Assembly: GCA_050184585.1 (NCBI GenBank)
Contig: JBFXAF010000007.1
Span: forward strand, 216,954 to 280,953
DNA from: JBFXAF01 sp050184585
Lineage (GTDB): Bacteria; Pseudomonadota; Alphaproteobacteria; Rhizobiales; Rhizobiaceae
Direction of reading: 5' to 3'
Length of the DNA: 64,000 bases
Positions 33,426 to 42,840 of the stretch are shown here, piece after piece. The first letter of the stretch is position 1, and every line of letters starts with the position of its first letter. Position numbers and translations under genes: made by a program. Under the pieces are notes generated by a model, which did not search any database, was not told where the DNA came from, and saw nothing but the letters and a program-made list of their open reading frames with translations.

Positions 33426-33830
33426 ATGGCTGACTATTTCACGCACTTCTCGTACCTGCTCGATGTTGGCACGCCCGACAACGCCGCCCGCGCGCTGGAT
33501 TTGTACAACGACCTTTGCGCGGAAGGTGCAGACCCGCCCTCCGACGGCTTCTTACTGTCGATCGACCCCGGCCACGGAGGCTCGAACCTCTGGATGCGGG
33601 ATGATGGCACCGGCGATCCGCAACGGGTCATCGACTTCGTTCTGCGCTGTGCCGACTCCTTCGGGCTCACCGGCCGTTGGGGATTTCAATGGGCGAACAC
33701 CTGCTCGCGTCCGCGGGTGAACGCCTTTGGCGGCGGCGCGCATGTGCTCGATCTCGCACGCCGCGACACGGTCGCCTGGATCGGCACGCACGGCTGGCTC
33801 GACGATACGATCCGGGGAGGCCGGCCATGA
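33426..33830 (+). CDS. Conserved hypothetical ICE protein
   Basis: A 134-residue soluble protein (start FTHFSYLLDVGTPDNAARALDLYNDL, later GGSNLWMRDDGTGDPQRVIDFVLRCA). ATG 33426 follows a good AGGAGG. I know no function. It overlaps the next small gene by ATGA and belongs to the block between ParB and the helicase conserved in rhizobial ICEs. Confidence 0.75.
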   Translation: MADYFTHFSYLLDVGTPDNAARALDLYNDLCAEGADPPSDGFLLSIDPGHGGSNLWMRDDGTGDPQRVIDFVLRCADSFGLTGRWGFQWANTCSRPRVNAFGGGAHVLDLARRDTVAWIGTHGWLDDTIRGGRP

Positions 33831-34054
33831 GCATTCCCGATCATGCCCGCGCCAATTTCCAGACGCTGCTGCGCGCGGCCGCCGACGGAAATCTGGCTTT
33901 GCTCGAATGCACCGACGCCGCGACTGGCGCTCCGCGCTACGTCGTCTGCGCCGTCGGGCGAGACGGCGAGGAATTTCTCTTCACGCCGTTCGGACATCTC
34001 GCCGAGGGCAACCCCTACGACGCCTATGTCCCACCGGCGCCGGAGACGCCGTGA
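33827..34054 (+). CDS. DUF6117-like small protein
   Basis: A 75-residue protein (IPDHARANFQTLLRAAADGNLALLECTDAATG; C-terminal FTPFGHLAEGNPYDAYVPP). It resembles the small DUF6117 proteins found on rhizobial plasmids and ICEs. Start ATG 33827 overlaps the previous stop. Function unknown. Confidence 0.72.
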   Translation: MSIPDHARANFQTLLRAAADGNLALLECTDAATGAPRYVVCAVGRDGEEFLFTPFGHLAEGNPYDAYVPPAPETP

Positions 34055-34055
34055 G

Positions 34056-34137
34056 AGGGAGAGGTAGGCCGGGACGGGTTTGAGCCGGTTCGGTCCGAGA
34101 GAGAGCGCTGGCCTGCTCGTCCCGTTCCCGCTCTCCC
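34056..34137 (+). promoter_or_regulatory. Structured leader of the helicase gene (possible copy C)
   Basis: GGGAGAG (34057-34063) can pair with CTCTCCC (34131-34137), and CGGGACG (34070-34076) with CGTCCCG (34118-34124). The segment shares GTGAGAGGG and GACGGGTTTGA with the ardC and parB leaders, so it may be a diverged, larger relative of them. Pairing alternatives exist. Confidence 0.4.
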
Positions 34138-34149
34138 GAGGTTCTCCCC

Positions 34150-37100
34150 ATGACACAGATCGATCCGACGGCGGCGCTCGCCGGCGCCGCCCAACCGCTT
34201 GCTGGCACCGGCGCCGCACCCCAACTGGTCGACGCCGCCCAGTTCCTCCTGCCGCATCTTGAACAGGGCCGCCACATCGATGCGCCAGCTTTGCGCGCCG
34301 CGATGGACGCCGCCTTCGGCGGGTCCGACGCCGATGGCGCCTGGGACTGGAAGACCGCCTATGACGCCTGCGAAGGCGCGACGGTCCTGTTCCTCCGCAA
34401 ATACGGAAAGGCGCTTCTGCGCAAAGCCGGGTCTCCGGCGGCTGCGCTGCCGCTGCTTGCAAAAATCGCCGATCTACTGCCGTCGCACACGCGCCGTTCC
34501 GAAGAGAGCGAGGCCTTTCAGCAATTCTCGACGCCGCTCGCTCTGGGCTTCGCCGCGGCGACCGCCGCCGCCATCACGGCCGATGACATCGTGCTGGAGC
34601 CGTCCGCCGGCACCGGCCTGCTCGCCATTCTTGCCGAGATCGCCGGAGGCAGCCTCCGCCTCAACGAACTCGCCGAGACACGCGGCGATCTCCTTTCTTC
34701 TCTCTTTCCGGCTCTATCCGCCACGCGTTTCGACGCGGCCCAGATCGATGATCATCTGGACGCTGACGTCGTGCCCAGCGTCGTGCTGATGAACCCGCCA
34801 TTCTCGGCAATGGCAAACGTATCGGGCCGCATGGCCGATACCGCCTATCGCCATATCGCCTCCGCGCTGGCGCGCCTGGCGCCCGGCGGGCGGCTCGTCG
34901 CCATCACCGGCGCCAGCTTCGCGCCCGACGCGCCGAAGTGGCGGGATGCCTTCGTCCGCCTGCAGGAAAGCGGACGCATCGTCTTCACAGCCGCCATCGA
35001 CGGCGCGGCTTACGCCCGGCACGGCACGACCATCGATACCCGGCTGACCGTGATCGACAAGATCGCGGCCGACGATCCGGCCGTGTTTCCCGCATCACCG
35101 GGCCTGGCCGCCGATGTGGCCACGCTGCTCGCCTGGATCGCTGCGCAGGTGCCGCGGCGTCCGTCAGTGGCGCTGCCGGTACGCCTTGCGCGCACGATCC
35201 GGCCGGCTCCCACCAATAGTACGCTCCCCACACCGGCCAGCACCACACAAGCGCCGATCCTGTCCGCGCCGGAGGGCGTGGCGCTCGACTACGAGACCGT
35301 CGACTGGACGCCGCCGGGAGGCGCGCGGCTCACCGATGCGCTTTATGAGGCTTACACGCTTCAGTCGATCCGTATTCCCGGGTCTCAGGCGCACCCGACT
35401 AGGCTCGTGCAATCGGCGGCCATGGCCTCGGTCGCTTCGCCAAAGCCGAGCTATCGTCCGCATCTGCCGCGGAAACTCATAGTCGATGGCGTTCTGTCCG
35501 ACGCCCAGCTCGAAAGCGTGATCTATGCGGGCGAAGCCCATAGTCAGCATCTCGCCGGCGCCTGGACCGTCGATGAAACCTGCGATGTCGTCACCGCGGC
35601 CGCGGATGATCACGATGGCGCCGTTCGCTTCCGGCGCGGCTGGTTCCTCGGCGACGGCACCGGCGCGGGCAAGGGCCGCCAGGTCGCCGGCATCCTGCTC
35701 GACAACTGGCTCAAGGGCCGCCGCCGCGCCGTCTGGGTGTCCAAGTCCGACAAGCTGATCGAGGACGCGCAGCGCGACTGGTCGGCGCTCGGTCAGGAAC
35801 GGCTCCTTGTCACACCGCTGTCGCGTTTCCGCCAGGGTGCCCCGATCCGCCTCTCGCAAGGCATCCTTTTTACAACCTACGCCACGCTGCGCTCCGACGA
35901 GCGCGGATCGAAGGTTTCGCGCGTCCGGCAGATCGTCGATTGGTTGGGAGAGGACTTCGATGGAGTGATTGTCTTCGACGAAAGCCACGCCATGCAGAAT
36001 GCCGCCGGATCGAAAGGCGAGCGCGGCGACCAGGCCGCGTCGCAGCAGGGTCGCGCCGGGCTGCGCCTGCAGCACGCATTGCCCGATGCGCGCGTGGTCT
36101 ATGTCTCGGCGACCGGCGCCACCACGGTTCACAATCTCGCCTATGCCCAGCGGCTCGGCCTCTGGGGCGGCGAGGATTTTCCGTTTGCGACGCGGGCAGA
36201 ATTTGTCGAGGCGATCGAGGATGGCGGAGTCGCGGCCATGGAAGTGCTGGCGCGTGACCTGAAAGCGCTCGGCCTCTATCAGGCTCGTTCACTCTCCTAC
36301 GAAGGCGTCGAATATGAGCTGGTCGAGCATGAACTGACCGACGAGCAGCGGCGCATCTATGACGCCTATGCCGGCGCCTTCGCGGTCATTCACAACAATC
36401 TTGACGCCGCCATGCAGGCGACCAACGTCACCGGCAGCGAAGGCACGCTCAACCGGCAAGCCAAAGCCGCCGCCCGTTCCGCCTTCGAGAGCGCCAAGCA
36501 GCGCTTCTTCAATCATCTCATCACGGCGATGAAGACGCCGTCGCTGATCCGCTCGATCGACGCCGATCTCGCCGCCGGCCATGCCGCCGTCGTTCAGATC
36601 GTCTCGACAGGGGAAGCCTTGATGGAACGGCGCTTGGCCGAGATTCCGACCGAGGACTGGAACGACGTCCAGGTCGACATCACGCCGCGCGAATATGTGC
36701 TCGACTATCTGGCGCACTCCTTCCCGGTCCAGCTCTACGAGCCCTTCACCGACAGCGAGGGCAATCTCTGCTCGCGACCGGTGTTCCGCGACGGCCAGCC
36801 CGTCGAGAGCCGCGAGGCCGTCGCCCGGCGCGACCGGCTGATCGAAAAGCTCGCCTCGCTGCCGCCCGTCCCCGGCGCGCTCGACCAGATTGTCCAGCGC
36901 TTCGGCACCGGTAGGGTGGCCGAGGTGACCGGCCGCTCGCGCCGCATCGTCCGCAAGGGCGACCGTCTGGCCGTGGAAGGCCGTGCCGTCGCCGCCAATC
37001 TCGCCGAGACCGCAGCCTTTATGGACGATGCCAAGCGCATCCTGATCTTCTCGCATGCGGGCGGCACCGGACGTTCCTATCACGCCGATCTCGCCGCGAA

Positions 37101-38472
37101 GAACCGGCGGCTGCGCGTCCACTACCTGCTGGAGCCGGGCTGGAAGGCCGATGCCGCCATTCAGGGTCTCGGACGCACCAATCGCACCAACCAGGCGCAG
37201 CCTCCGCTCTTCCGGCCGGTGGCGACCGACGTGAAGGCGGAAAAGCGCTTCCTCTCCACCATCGCGCGCCGGCTCGACACGCTCGGCGCCATCACGCGCG
37301 GCCAGCGTCAGACCGGGGGTCAGGGCCTGTTCCGCGCCGAGGACAATCTCGAAAGCGCCTATGCGCGCGATGCGCTGCGCCGGCTCTATCTGCTGATCGT
37401 CGCCGGCAAGGTCGAGGGCTGCCCGCTCCAGACCTTCGAGGCGTCGACCGGGCTCAAGCTCACCGACGCCAATGGCATCAAGGATGAGCTGCCGCCGATC
37501 ACCACATTCCTGAACCGGCTGCTGGCGCTCACCATCGACCTCCAGAACATTCTGTTCTCGAGCTTCGAGCAGCTCCTTTCGACCCGGATCGAGGGCGCGC
37601 TCGCCTGCGGCACTTATGATGTCGGCCTGGAAACTTTGCGCGCCGAGCGCTTCACCGTCACCGACCGGCAGGCCATCCACACGCATCCCGCGACCGGCGC
37701 GGTGACGACGTTGCTCACCATCGCCCAGCGCGAGCGCAACCGCCCGGTCACGCTCGATGACGCGCTCGACCATCTCACCGATCCCCGCGCGGCGCTCCTC
37801 GTCAACGAGCGCTCCGGACGGGCCGCGGTGCGTATCCCGACCACCAGCGTGATCGACGATGACGGCGCGGTCGAACGCCGCGTGCGCCTAATCCGACCAA
37901 TGGAGGCGACCAATGTGCCTGTCACCATGATGGGCGACACCCATTGGATAGAAGCCGACCGCGCGGCATTCACGAAAGCCTGGGAGGCGGAAGTCGCATC
38001 GGTGCCCCAGTTCACCGACAGCATCATCCATATGGTGGCCGGCCTCCTGCTGCCAATCTGGAAGCGCCTGCCGAACGAGTCGACGCGGGTCTACCGGCTG
38101 CAGACCGATACCGGCGAACGCATCATCGGCCGGCGTGTCTCGCCCGCCTGGGCAGCGACCGCCACCGACACTGGTACGACGGCGCTCGCCCCGGACGACG
38201 CCTTTGCCGCGCTGATAGACGGCCGCACGATTCTCGACCTTGTCGAGGGGCTACAACTTCGCCGCGTCCGCGTCATGGGCGCGAACCGCATCGAGCTCAC
38301 CGGCTTCACCGACACGATGCGCGATCGTCTCAAGGCCTATGGCCTGTTCGGCGAGATCATTTCCTGGAAGTTCCGCTTGTTCGTCCCGACCGACGCCTCC
38401 GGCACCGCGATCCTTGCCAAGCTGTTGGAGCGCTTTCCGATCGAGCGCATCGCCGAGCGGGAGGCTGCATGA
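34150..38472 (+). CDS. Strawberry-notch-type protein: methyltransferase plus superfamily 2 helicase
   Basis: A 1440-residue protein. The N-terminal part has an adenine-methyltransferase fold, with SAGTGLLAILAEIAGG and NPPF (VLMNPPFSAM, about 214). The central helicase has Walker A GDGTGAGKGRQVAGI (about 500), motif II FDESHAM (about 607) and a C-terminal helicase half with GLGRTNRTNQAQPP. This matches the bacterial strawberry-notch family found on ICEs and phages. It probably remodels or protects incoming DNA, but its biochemical role in conjugation is unknown. It overlaps the Toprim gene by ATGA. Confidence 0.9.
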   Translation: MTQIDPTAALAGAAQPLAGTGAAPQLVDAAQFLLPHLEQGRHIDAPALRAAMDAAFGGSDADGAWDWKTAYDACEGATVLFLRKYGKALLRKAGSPAAALPLLAKIADLLPSHTRRSEESEAFQQFSTPLALGFAAATAAAITADDIVLEPSAGTGLLAILAEIAGGSLRLNELAETRGDLLSSLFPALSATRFDAAQIDDHLDADVVPSVVLMNPPFSAMANVSGRMADTAYRHIASALARLAPGGRLVAITGASFAPDAPKWRDAFVRLQESGRIVFTAAIDGAAYARHGTTIDTRLTVIDKIAADDPAVFPASPGLAADVATLLAWIAAQVPRRPSVALPVRLARTIRPAPTNSTLPTPASTTQAPILSAPEGVALDYETVDWTPPGGARLTDALYEAYTLQSIRIPGSQAHPTRLVQSAAMASVASPKPSYRPHLPRKLIVDGVLSDAQLESVIYAGEAHSQHLAGAWTVDETCDVVTAAADDHDGAVRFRRGWFLGDGTGAGKGRQVAGILLDNWLKGRRRAVWVSKSDKLIEDAQRDWSALGQERLLVTPLSRFRQGAPIRLSQGILFTTYATLRSDERGSKVSRVRQIVDWLGEDFDGVIVFDESHAMQNAAGSKGERGDQAASQQGRAGLRLQHALPDARVVYVSATGATTVHNLAYAQRLGLWGGEDFPFATRAEFVEAIEDGGVAAMEVLARDLKALGLYQARSLSYEGVEYELVEHELTDEQRRIYDAYAGAFAVIHNNLDAAMQATNVTGSEGTLNRQAKAAARSAFESAKQRFFNHLITAMKTPSLIRSIDADLAAGHAAVVQIVSTGEALMERRLAEIPTEDWNDVQVDITPREYVLDYLAHSFPVQLYEPFTDSEGNLCSRPVFRDGQPVESREAVARRDRLIEKLASLPPVPGALDQIVQRFGTGRVAEVTGRSRRIVRKGDRLAVEGRAVAANLAETAAFMDDAKRILIFSHAGGTGRSYHADLAAKNRRLRVHYLLEPGWKADAAIQGLGRTNRTNQAQPPLFRPVATDVKAEKRFLSTIARRLDTLGAITRGQRQTGGQGLFRAEDNLESAYARDALRRLYLLIVAGKVEGCPLQTFEASTGLKLTDANGIKDELPPITTFLNRLLALTIDLQNILFSSFEQLLSTRIEGALACGTYDVGLETLRAERFTVTDRQAIHTHPATGAVTTLLTIAQRERNRPVTLDDALDHLTDPRAALLVNERSGRAAVRIPTTSVIDDDGAVERRVRLIRPMEATNVPVTMMGDTHWIEADRAAFTKAWEAEVASVPQFTDSIIHMVAGLLLPIWKRLPNESTRVYRLQTDTGERIIGRRVSPAWAATATDTGTTALAPDDAFAALIDGRTILDLVEGLQLRRVRVMGANRIELTGFTDTMRDRLKAYGLFGEIISWKFRLFVPTDASGTAILAKLLERFPIERIAEREAA

Positions 38473-39536
38473 TGACGCGCGACGCATCCGACCTCGCGCA
38501 CCGTCTCGGCCGGCAGGCCGAGGCCGTGTGCCACGAATACCTGTCCGCCGGACGGCGCGAGGGCCGCTACTGGATGGTAGGCGATGTTCGCAATACGGCA
38601 GGGCGCTCGATGTTCGTCCGCCTCGTCGGCCCGGAATCCGGCAAGGGCGCGGCGGGCAAATGGACCGACGCCGCGACTGGCGAGCATGGCGATCTCCTCG
38701 ATGTCATCCGCGAGAGTTGTGGCCTTGTCGATTTCAAGGACGTTGCCGATGAGGCACGGCGCTTCCTGGCATTGCCGCATCCCGAACCGGAACCGACATC
38801 ATCATATCGACGGAAGGCGCCCGCACCGACGGGTTCGCCACTCGCGGCGAAGCGGCTGTTTTCGATGGCCCGGCCGATCGCGGGTACGCTCGCAGAATCG
38901 TATTTCCGTAGTCGCGGCATTACGGCTTTGCACGGAACCGGATCGCTGCGATTCCATCCACGCTGCTACTACCGGCCCGACGAGCATGCGCCGACCGAAA
39001 CCTGGCCGGCCGTGATCGCCTCCGTCACCGATCTCGATGGACACCAGACGGGCGCCCATCGAACCTGGCTCGATCCGAACGGCTTCAGCGAAGCGACGCT
39101 TGGCAAGGCGCCGATCGACACCCCGCGACGCGCCATGGGTGACTTGCTCGGCAATGCGGTGCGGTTCGGCGTGGCGGGCGAGGTCATGGCGGCGGGCGAA
39201 GGCATTGAGACCATGCTGTCGCTGCGCTGCGTTCTTCTCGACATGCCGATGGCGGCAGCGCTTTCCGCCGCCCATCTCGCCGCCCTCGCACTCCCGGCCA
39301 CGCTGCGCCGTCTCTACATCGTGCGCGACGACGATCCGGCAGGCGAAGAGGCGCGTGACAGTCTGGGCGAACGCGCCGAGGCCGAGGGAATCGAGGCGCT
39401 GACCATCACGCCGATGCTGGGCGATCTCAACGAAGATCTGCGACTGCGCGGACTGGATGCGCTCACGGCATCGGTTCGGGTCCAGCTCGCGCCGCAGGAT
39501 GTCGCACGCTTTCTGAAGACCGCTCAGTTGGCCTAA
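38469..39536 (+). CDS. Toprim-domain protein (primase-like)
   Basis: A 355-residue protein. The N-terminal region is CHC2/DUF7146-like without a clear zinc motif (EAVCHEYLSAGRREGRYWMVGDV). A C-terminal Toprim domain follows, with the acidic GEGIETMLSL motif and the DxD in IVRDDDPAGEEA. Such proteins are plasmid or ICE primases. ATG 38469 (or 38472) overlaps the helicase stop; the pair probably works together in DNA replication after transfer. Confidence 0.87.
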   Translation: MMTRDASDLAHRLGRQAEAVCHEYLSAGRREGRYWMVGDVRNTAGRSMFVRLVGPESGKGAAGKWTDAATGEHGDLLDVIRESCGLVDFKDVADEARRFLALPHPEPEPTSSYRRKAPAPTGSPLAAKRLFSMARPIAGTLAESYFRSRGITALHGTGSLRFHPRCYYRPDEHAPTETWPAVIASVTDLDGHQTGAHRTWLDPNGFSEATLGKAPIDTPRRAMGDLLGNAVRFGVAGEVMAAGEGIETMLSLRCVLLDMPMAAALSAAHLAALALPATLRRLYIVRDDDPAGEEARDSLGERAEAEGIEALTITPMLGDLNEDLRLRGLDALTASVRVQLAPQDVARFLKTAQLA

Positions 39537-39857
39537 TCGGGAAGTGGTATGGTTGGGGCCGGTGCCACCGCCGTCACGCGCGGGCGCTCCCATCGATGTC
39601 GGAGAGGGCCGCGCCCCGGCCTTCTTCAGAGGGCGACCGGACGGCAGCCGGGCCGGGCAGGCAATGGCTGCGGCCGACGATTTTCCGGCGGCCCTTCGGG
39701 CCTTTCCATCGCGAGGCAAAATCGCCGGCCTCCACCATCCTCCGCTCACGCTCCGGCCCGTCCGCTCGGGCTTCCGGGTGCAAGCCCGGCCCGCCCGCCG
39801 TCTTGCGGCGCCATGAAGGCCGCGGCGGGCGCGGCCAACCGACAAGGGAGCACCCCC
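39537..39857 (+). promoter_or_regulatory. Structured leader of DUF2493 gene
   Basis: No gene is supported here. CGATTTT (39678-39684) pairs with AAAATCG (39718-39724) around a GC hairpin (GGCCCTTCGGGCC) and TTCC-TCGCGAGGC. Downstream comes CCGGCC-CCACCATCCTCCGCT. The same layout recurs upstream of the DUF736 gene at 41769-41851 with a different stem sequence, so it is likely a conserved leader RNA. Confidence 0.5.
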
Positions 39858-40793
39858 ATGGCGCATGAAGACGACGACACCTTCGAACCCCACCACGAAA
39901 CCTCTCCGACCGACCTCGCGCTGAGTGAACTGCAGCTCTACGGCTATCACCACGACGAGAACACGCCGGACCCGAGACCCGTCCCTGAAGATCGCACCAT
40001 CGAGGGCGCCGTCTCCGACATCTTCGACGCACTGATCGCCACCATGGCCGACACAGCGCTTGATTTCGACCTCGACGACCTGCTCTGGTCAACCGTCAAC
40101 AGCTTTCACCGCGCCGTCGACCGGGTGGAACGCAAGCTCGATGACAACGAGCAGGGGCAGAAGCGCCGGCAACGCGAACAGGACGGCTCGGAGGTCAAAG
40201 CCGTCGAGCTCGAGCGGCTGATCGAGGTCGGCAAGAGCCTCATCGAACGCCGCGACAGCCTGGAGTTCTTCCGCGAAAGTGCCGCCGAGCACTATCTTCG
40301 CACCACCGGCACGCCTTGGTCACCGCGAACCGGATCACGGGTCAACCATCGCGCGCTGACATCGGCAATGGTCGACAGCCGCGACTTCATCGCCGCCCGG
40401 AAGCGCGCCGACGCACAAGTACTCCTGCCCGATGGACCGAAGGTCGCCCTTACTGGTGGGCTCGACTTCAACGACCACCGGCTGATCTGGGACAAGCTCG
40501 ACCAGGTCCATGCCAAGCACCCCGACATGGTGCTGATGCACGGCAAATCGCCGAAAGGCGCCGAGAAGATCGCCGCCCGCTGGGCCGATCACCGCAACGT
40601 GCCGCAGATCGGGTTTGCACCCGACTGGACGAAGCACGGCCGCGCCGCTCCTTTCAAGCGCAACGACCAGATGCTCGATGTTCTGCCAATTGGCGTCATG
40701 GTCTTTCCCGGCACCGGCATCCAGGAGAACCTAGCCGACAAGGCCAGGAAGCTCGGCATCCCGGTCTGGAAATTCGGCAGCGGCGGCGCATGA
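39858..40793 (+). CDS. DUF2493 domain protein
   Basis: A 311-residue protein. The N-terminal half is acidic and helical (TSPTDLALSELQLYGYHHDEN, later DLDDLLWSTVNSFHRAVDRVERKLDDN). The C-terminal DUF2493 domain has KVALTGGLDFNDHRLIWDKLDQVHAKHPDMVLMHG and KSPKGAEKIAARWA, a SLOG/Rossmann-like nucleotide-binding fold. Start ATG 39858 has AAGGGAG upstream. Common on Alphaproteobacterial conjugative elements; function unknown. Confidence 0.88.
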   Translation: MAHEDDDTFEPHHETSPTDLALSELQLYGYHHDENTPDPRPVPEDRTIEGAVSDIFDALIATMADTALDFDLDDLLWSTVNSFHRAVDRVERKLDDNEQGQKRRQREQDGSEVKAVELERLIEVGKSLIERRDSLEFFRESAAEHYLRTTGTPWSPRTGSRVNHRALTSAMVDSRDFIAARKRADAQVLLPDGPKVALTGGLDFNDHRLIWDKLDQVHAKHPDMVLMHGKSPKGAEKIAARWADHRNVPQIGFAPDWTKHGRAAPFKRNDQMLDVLPIGVMVFPGTGIQENLADKARKLGIPVWKFGSGGA

Positions 40794-40935
40794 GCGCCGC
40801 CGTCACCATACCGATCGCGCCGAGACGGGGGCCGATTTCCACTCCCGCTTTCGGGCGTTTTCGGCTATACGTTCAGTGCGCCATGGTGGTGGTGGAAGGC
40901 GCGTCCGTTCGATCATTCGTCACGGAGGCACCACC

Positions 40936-41376
40936 ATGATGATCCTCAGCATTTTTTTCGGCATCGCCGCCATCGGCTTCTGCTGCTGGCTGCTGTTCAC
41001 CCTTGCCATATTCGCGCTACCAGCCTTTGCCGGCGTCGTCATCGGCCTGTGGGCCTATCATGCCGGCGCCGGCGTTGCCGGCGGCACTGCCATCGGCGCC
41101 ATCGCCGCCTTCCTCACGCTCGTGGTCCTGCAGGCCGGCCTCATGTTTGCACGCTCGCTGTGGCTGCGCGCGGCCCTTGCCCTGGCCTTCGTCGTGCCGG
41201 CTGCGATTGCCGGGTTTCACGCGACGCACGGCATCGTCAAGCACGCCGTGCCGTCCCCTGTGTGGCAGCTCGTCTTTTCCCTGATTGGCAGTCTCGCCAT
41301 CGGCATCACATCTTATATCCGGCTGACGACACTCGCTGCGGCCGCGGCCCAGGGACAGAGCATCGCGCGAGCCTGA
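40936..41376 (+). CDS. Small integral membrane protein
   Basis: A 146-residue protein with four hydrophobic helices (ILSIFFGIAAIGFCCWLLFTLAI; a glycine-rich second and third; VWQLVFSLIGSLAIGITSYI). Start ATG 40936 has GGAGG upstream. No family recognised; conserved position in rhizobial ICEs between DUF2493 and DUF736. Confidence 0.75.
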   Translation: MMILSIFFGIAAIGFCCWLLFTLAIFALPAFAGVVIGLWAYHAGAGVAGGTAIGAIAAFLTLVVLQAGLMFARSLWLRAALALAFVVPAAIAGFHATHGIVKHAVPSPVWQLVFSLIGSLAIGITSYIRLTTLAAAAAQGQSIARA

Positions 41377-41946
41377 CCCGTCCAAGCGCCGAGGCGGTAT
41401 TCGGAAGGTGACCGTGTCGCTGTCACGCCTTGTTGGCCGTGGAAGGCGGGATCGGATCGTCGGGCCGCGTCCACGACTATCGCGTCACATCAGGTCACTG
41501 GAACTGCATCGCCGGTCGCACGGCCAGTATGGCGATGGCTGGATTCGGGGTTGCCGCTCACCCGTGCCGTTGTCGTTCCAAACGGGGAAAGGTCTGCTGG
41601 TCGAGGTGATCCGCCGCTGACGGTGCCGGACGACTCGATGCGCAAAGGGCCTCCATCGTCTCCTTGGCACGATCATTGTTGTCGACCGCTCAAAACGGCC
41701 TCTTCAATGGCTTGATCTGGCCGAAGACCGGCTGCGCCTCGATCGCCTTTGCCGCAATGGCGCCGGTCAACTTTCTTCCCCTGCCGGCTGCGCCGCCATT
41801 CCTCGCGAGACAAGAAAGTTCCCCGGCCGCCATCCTCCGCTGACGCTGCGGTCGCAAGCGATGCGTCGTCAATCGCCTTCGGCCTGCCGATCGCCATCGA
41901 GGCCGCAATGGTGCGGGCTCGAACTCAAGATCAAGGAGACTTAATC
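41377..41946 (+). promoter_or_regulatory. Long intergenic region with structured leader of DUF736 gene
   Basis: 570 bases without a convincing gene. At 41769-41777 AACTTTCTT pairs perfectly with AAGAAAGTT (41812-41820), enclosing a GC hairpin and TTCC-TCGCGAGAC. It is followed by CCGGCC-GCCATCCTCCGCTGACGCTGCGG. This repeats the layout seen before the DUF2493 gene. The first part (41377-41700) shows nothing else I can name. Confidence 0.5.
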
Positions 41947-42270
41947 ATGGCGACCATCGGCAGCTTCAAGAAGTCCGGCAATGAGTTCACCGGCGAAATC
42001 GTCACCCTCAGCCTGCAGACCCGCAATGTCCGCATCGTTCCCGACACCAAGGCGAGCGGCGAGAACGCTCCCAGCCACCGGGTCTATGCCGGCCGCGCCG
42101 AGATCGGCGCCGCCTGGTCCAAGCGCTCCAATGAGGGCCGCGACTATCTGGGCCTCAAGCTCGACGATCCGAGCTTCACCGCCCCGATCTACGCCAACCT
42201 CTTCGACGACGAGGAAGGCGACGGCTACAACCTCATCTGGTCCCGCCCCAACCGGCGCAATGGCGACTGA
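41947..42270 (+). CDS. DUF736 protein (paralogue 1)
   Basis: A 107-residue DUF736 protein (ATIGSFKKSGNEFTGEIVTLSLQTRNVRIVPD; EIGAAWSKRSNEGRDYLGLKLDDPSF). Start ATG 41947 has AAGGAG upstream. These small beta-rich proteins occur only on Alphaproteobacterial plasmids and ICEs; function unknown. A second, diverged copy lies at 54730 beside the peptidase gene. Confidence 0.9.
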   Translation: MATIGSFKKSGNEFTGEIVTLSLQTRNVRIVPDTKASGENAPSHRVYAGRAEIGAAWSKRSNEGRDYLGLKLDDPSFTAPIYANLFDDEEGDGYNLIWSRPNRRNGD

Positions 42271-42281
42271 GGCCCGCATCA

Positions 42282-42308
42282 GCCCCGCCCGGCAAGTCCG
42301 GGCGGGGC
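42282..42308. terminator. Strong hairpin after DUF736
   Basis: Perfect 11-bp stem GCCCCGCCCGG / CCGGGCGGGGC with a CAAGT loop, 12 nt after the stop. There is no T tract, so termination is uncertain. It may also end leftward transcription of the fluoride operon. Confidence 0.45.
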
Positions 42309-42493
42309 CAACGCCGTCGGCAACCGAATCAGTCCCGCGACTTCCCGGCTTCATCCCGCAAAATAACGAGAAATCGGTAGCGAATCCTGCCAAGAGCGAC
42401 TAAAATAGATGGGGTATTCAGGGTGCGCCCAAAGACCATGCCACGGCAAGTTTGTTGCTTCTCCTGAGCTCATATTGGAAAAGCGAAGAACTG

Positions 42494-42835
42494 TCATTGT
42501 GAGTTCGGCCCGTATTGCAGCACCCGAACCTTCTCGATCGTGACCAATCCGCTCGTCTGCATCAGTTGCTCCAGAACCGGGAGGAACTCGCCGATCTTCT
42601 CCTCGCTGTCCACGATCTCGATAACCAGCGGTAGATCCTCGGACAGTCGCAGGATCTTGGTGGTGTGAAGCCGGCTCGAATGCCCGAAGCCCATCGCGCC
42701 GCGAATGACGGTTGCGCCGGCGACGTGCATCTCGCGGGCTTTCAGGACGATCGCCTCGTAGAGCGGCCGGCCGTCGTCCTTGTCATCCTCGCCGATGAAG
42801 ATGCGCAGAAGCTGTGCGTCCTTGGGTATCTGCAT
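42494..42835 (-). CDS. DUF190 protein, fluoride-operon member
   Basis: A 113-residue protein from ATG 42835 (QIPKDAQLLRIFIGEDDKDDGRPLYEAIVLKAREMHVAGATVIRGAMGFG). DUF190 proteins are PII-like and commonly encoded beside crcB. The last gene of the fluoride operon, 5 nt after the second crcB. A likely regulatory or accessory role is known only from genomic association. Confidence 0.9.
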   Translation of the reverse strand: MQIPKDAQLLRIFIGEDDKDDGRPLYEAIVLKAREMHVAGATVIRGAMGFGHSSRLHTTKILRLSEDLPLVIEIVDSEEKIGEFLPVLEQLMQTSGLVTIEKVRVLQYGPNSQ

Positions 42836-42840
42836 GTATC

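Noticed and set aside
36289..37773. Long minus-strand frame of 494 codons opposite the strawberry-notch gene
   Set aside because: No domain and shadow-like composition; the helicase motifs are on the plus strand.
41408..41620. 70-codon open frame after the membrane protein
   Set aside because: Arg-rich, no ribosome site, no family; treated as part of the leader region.
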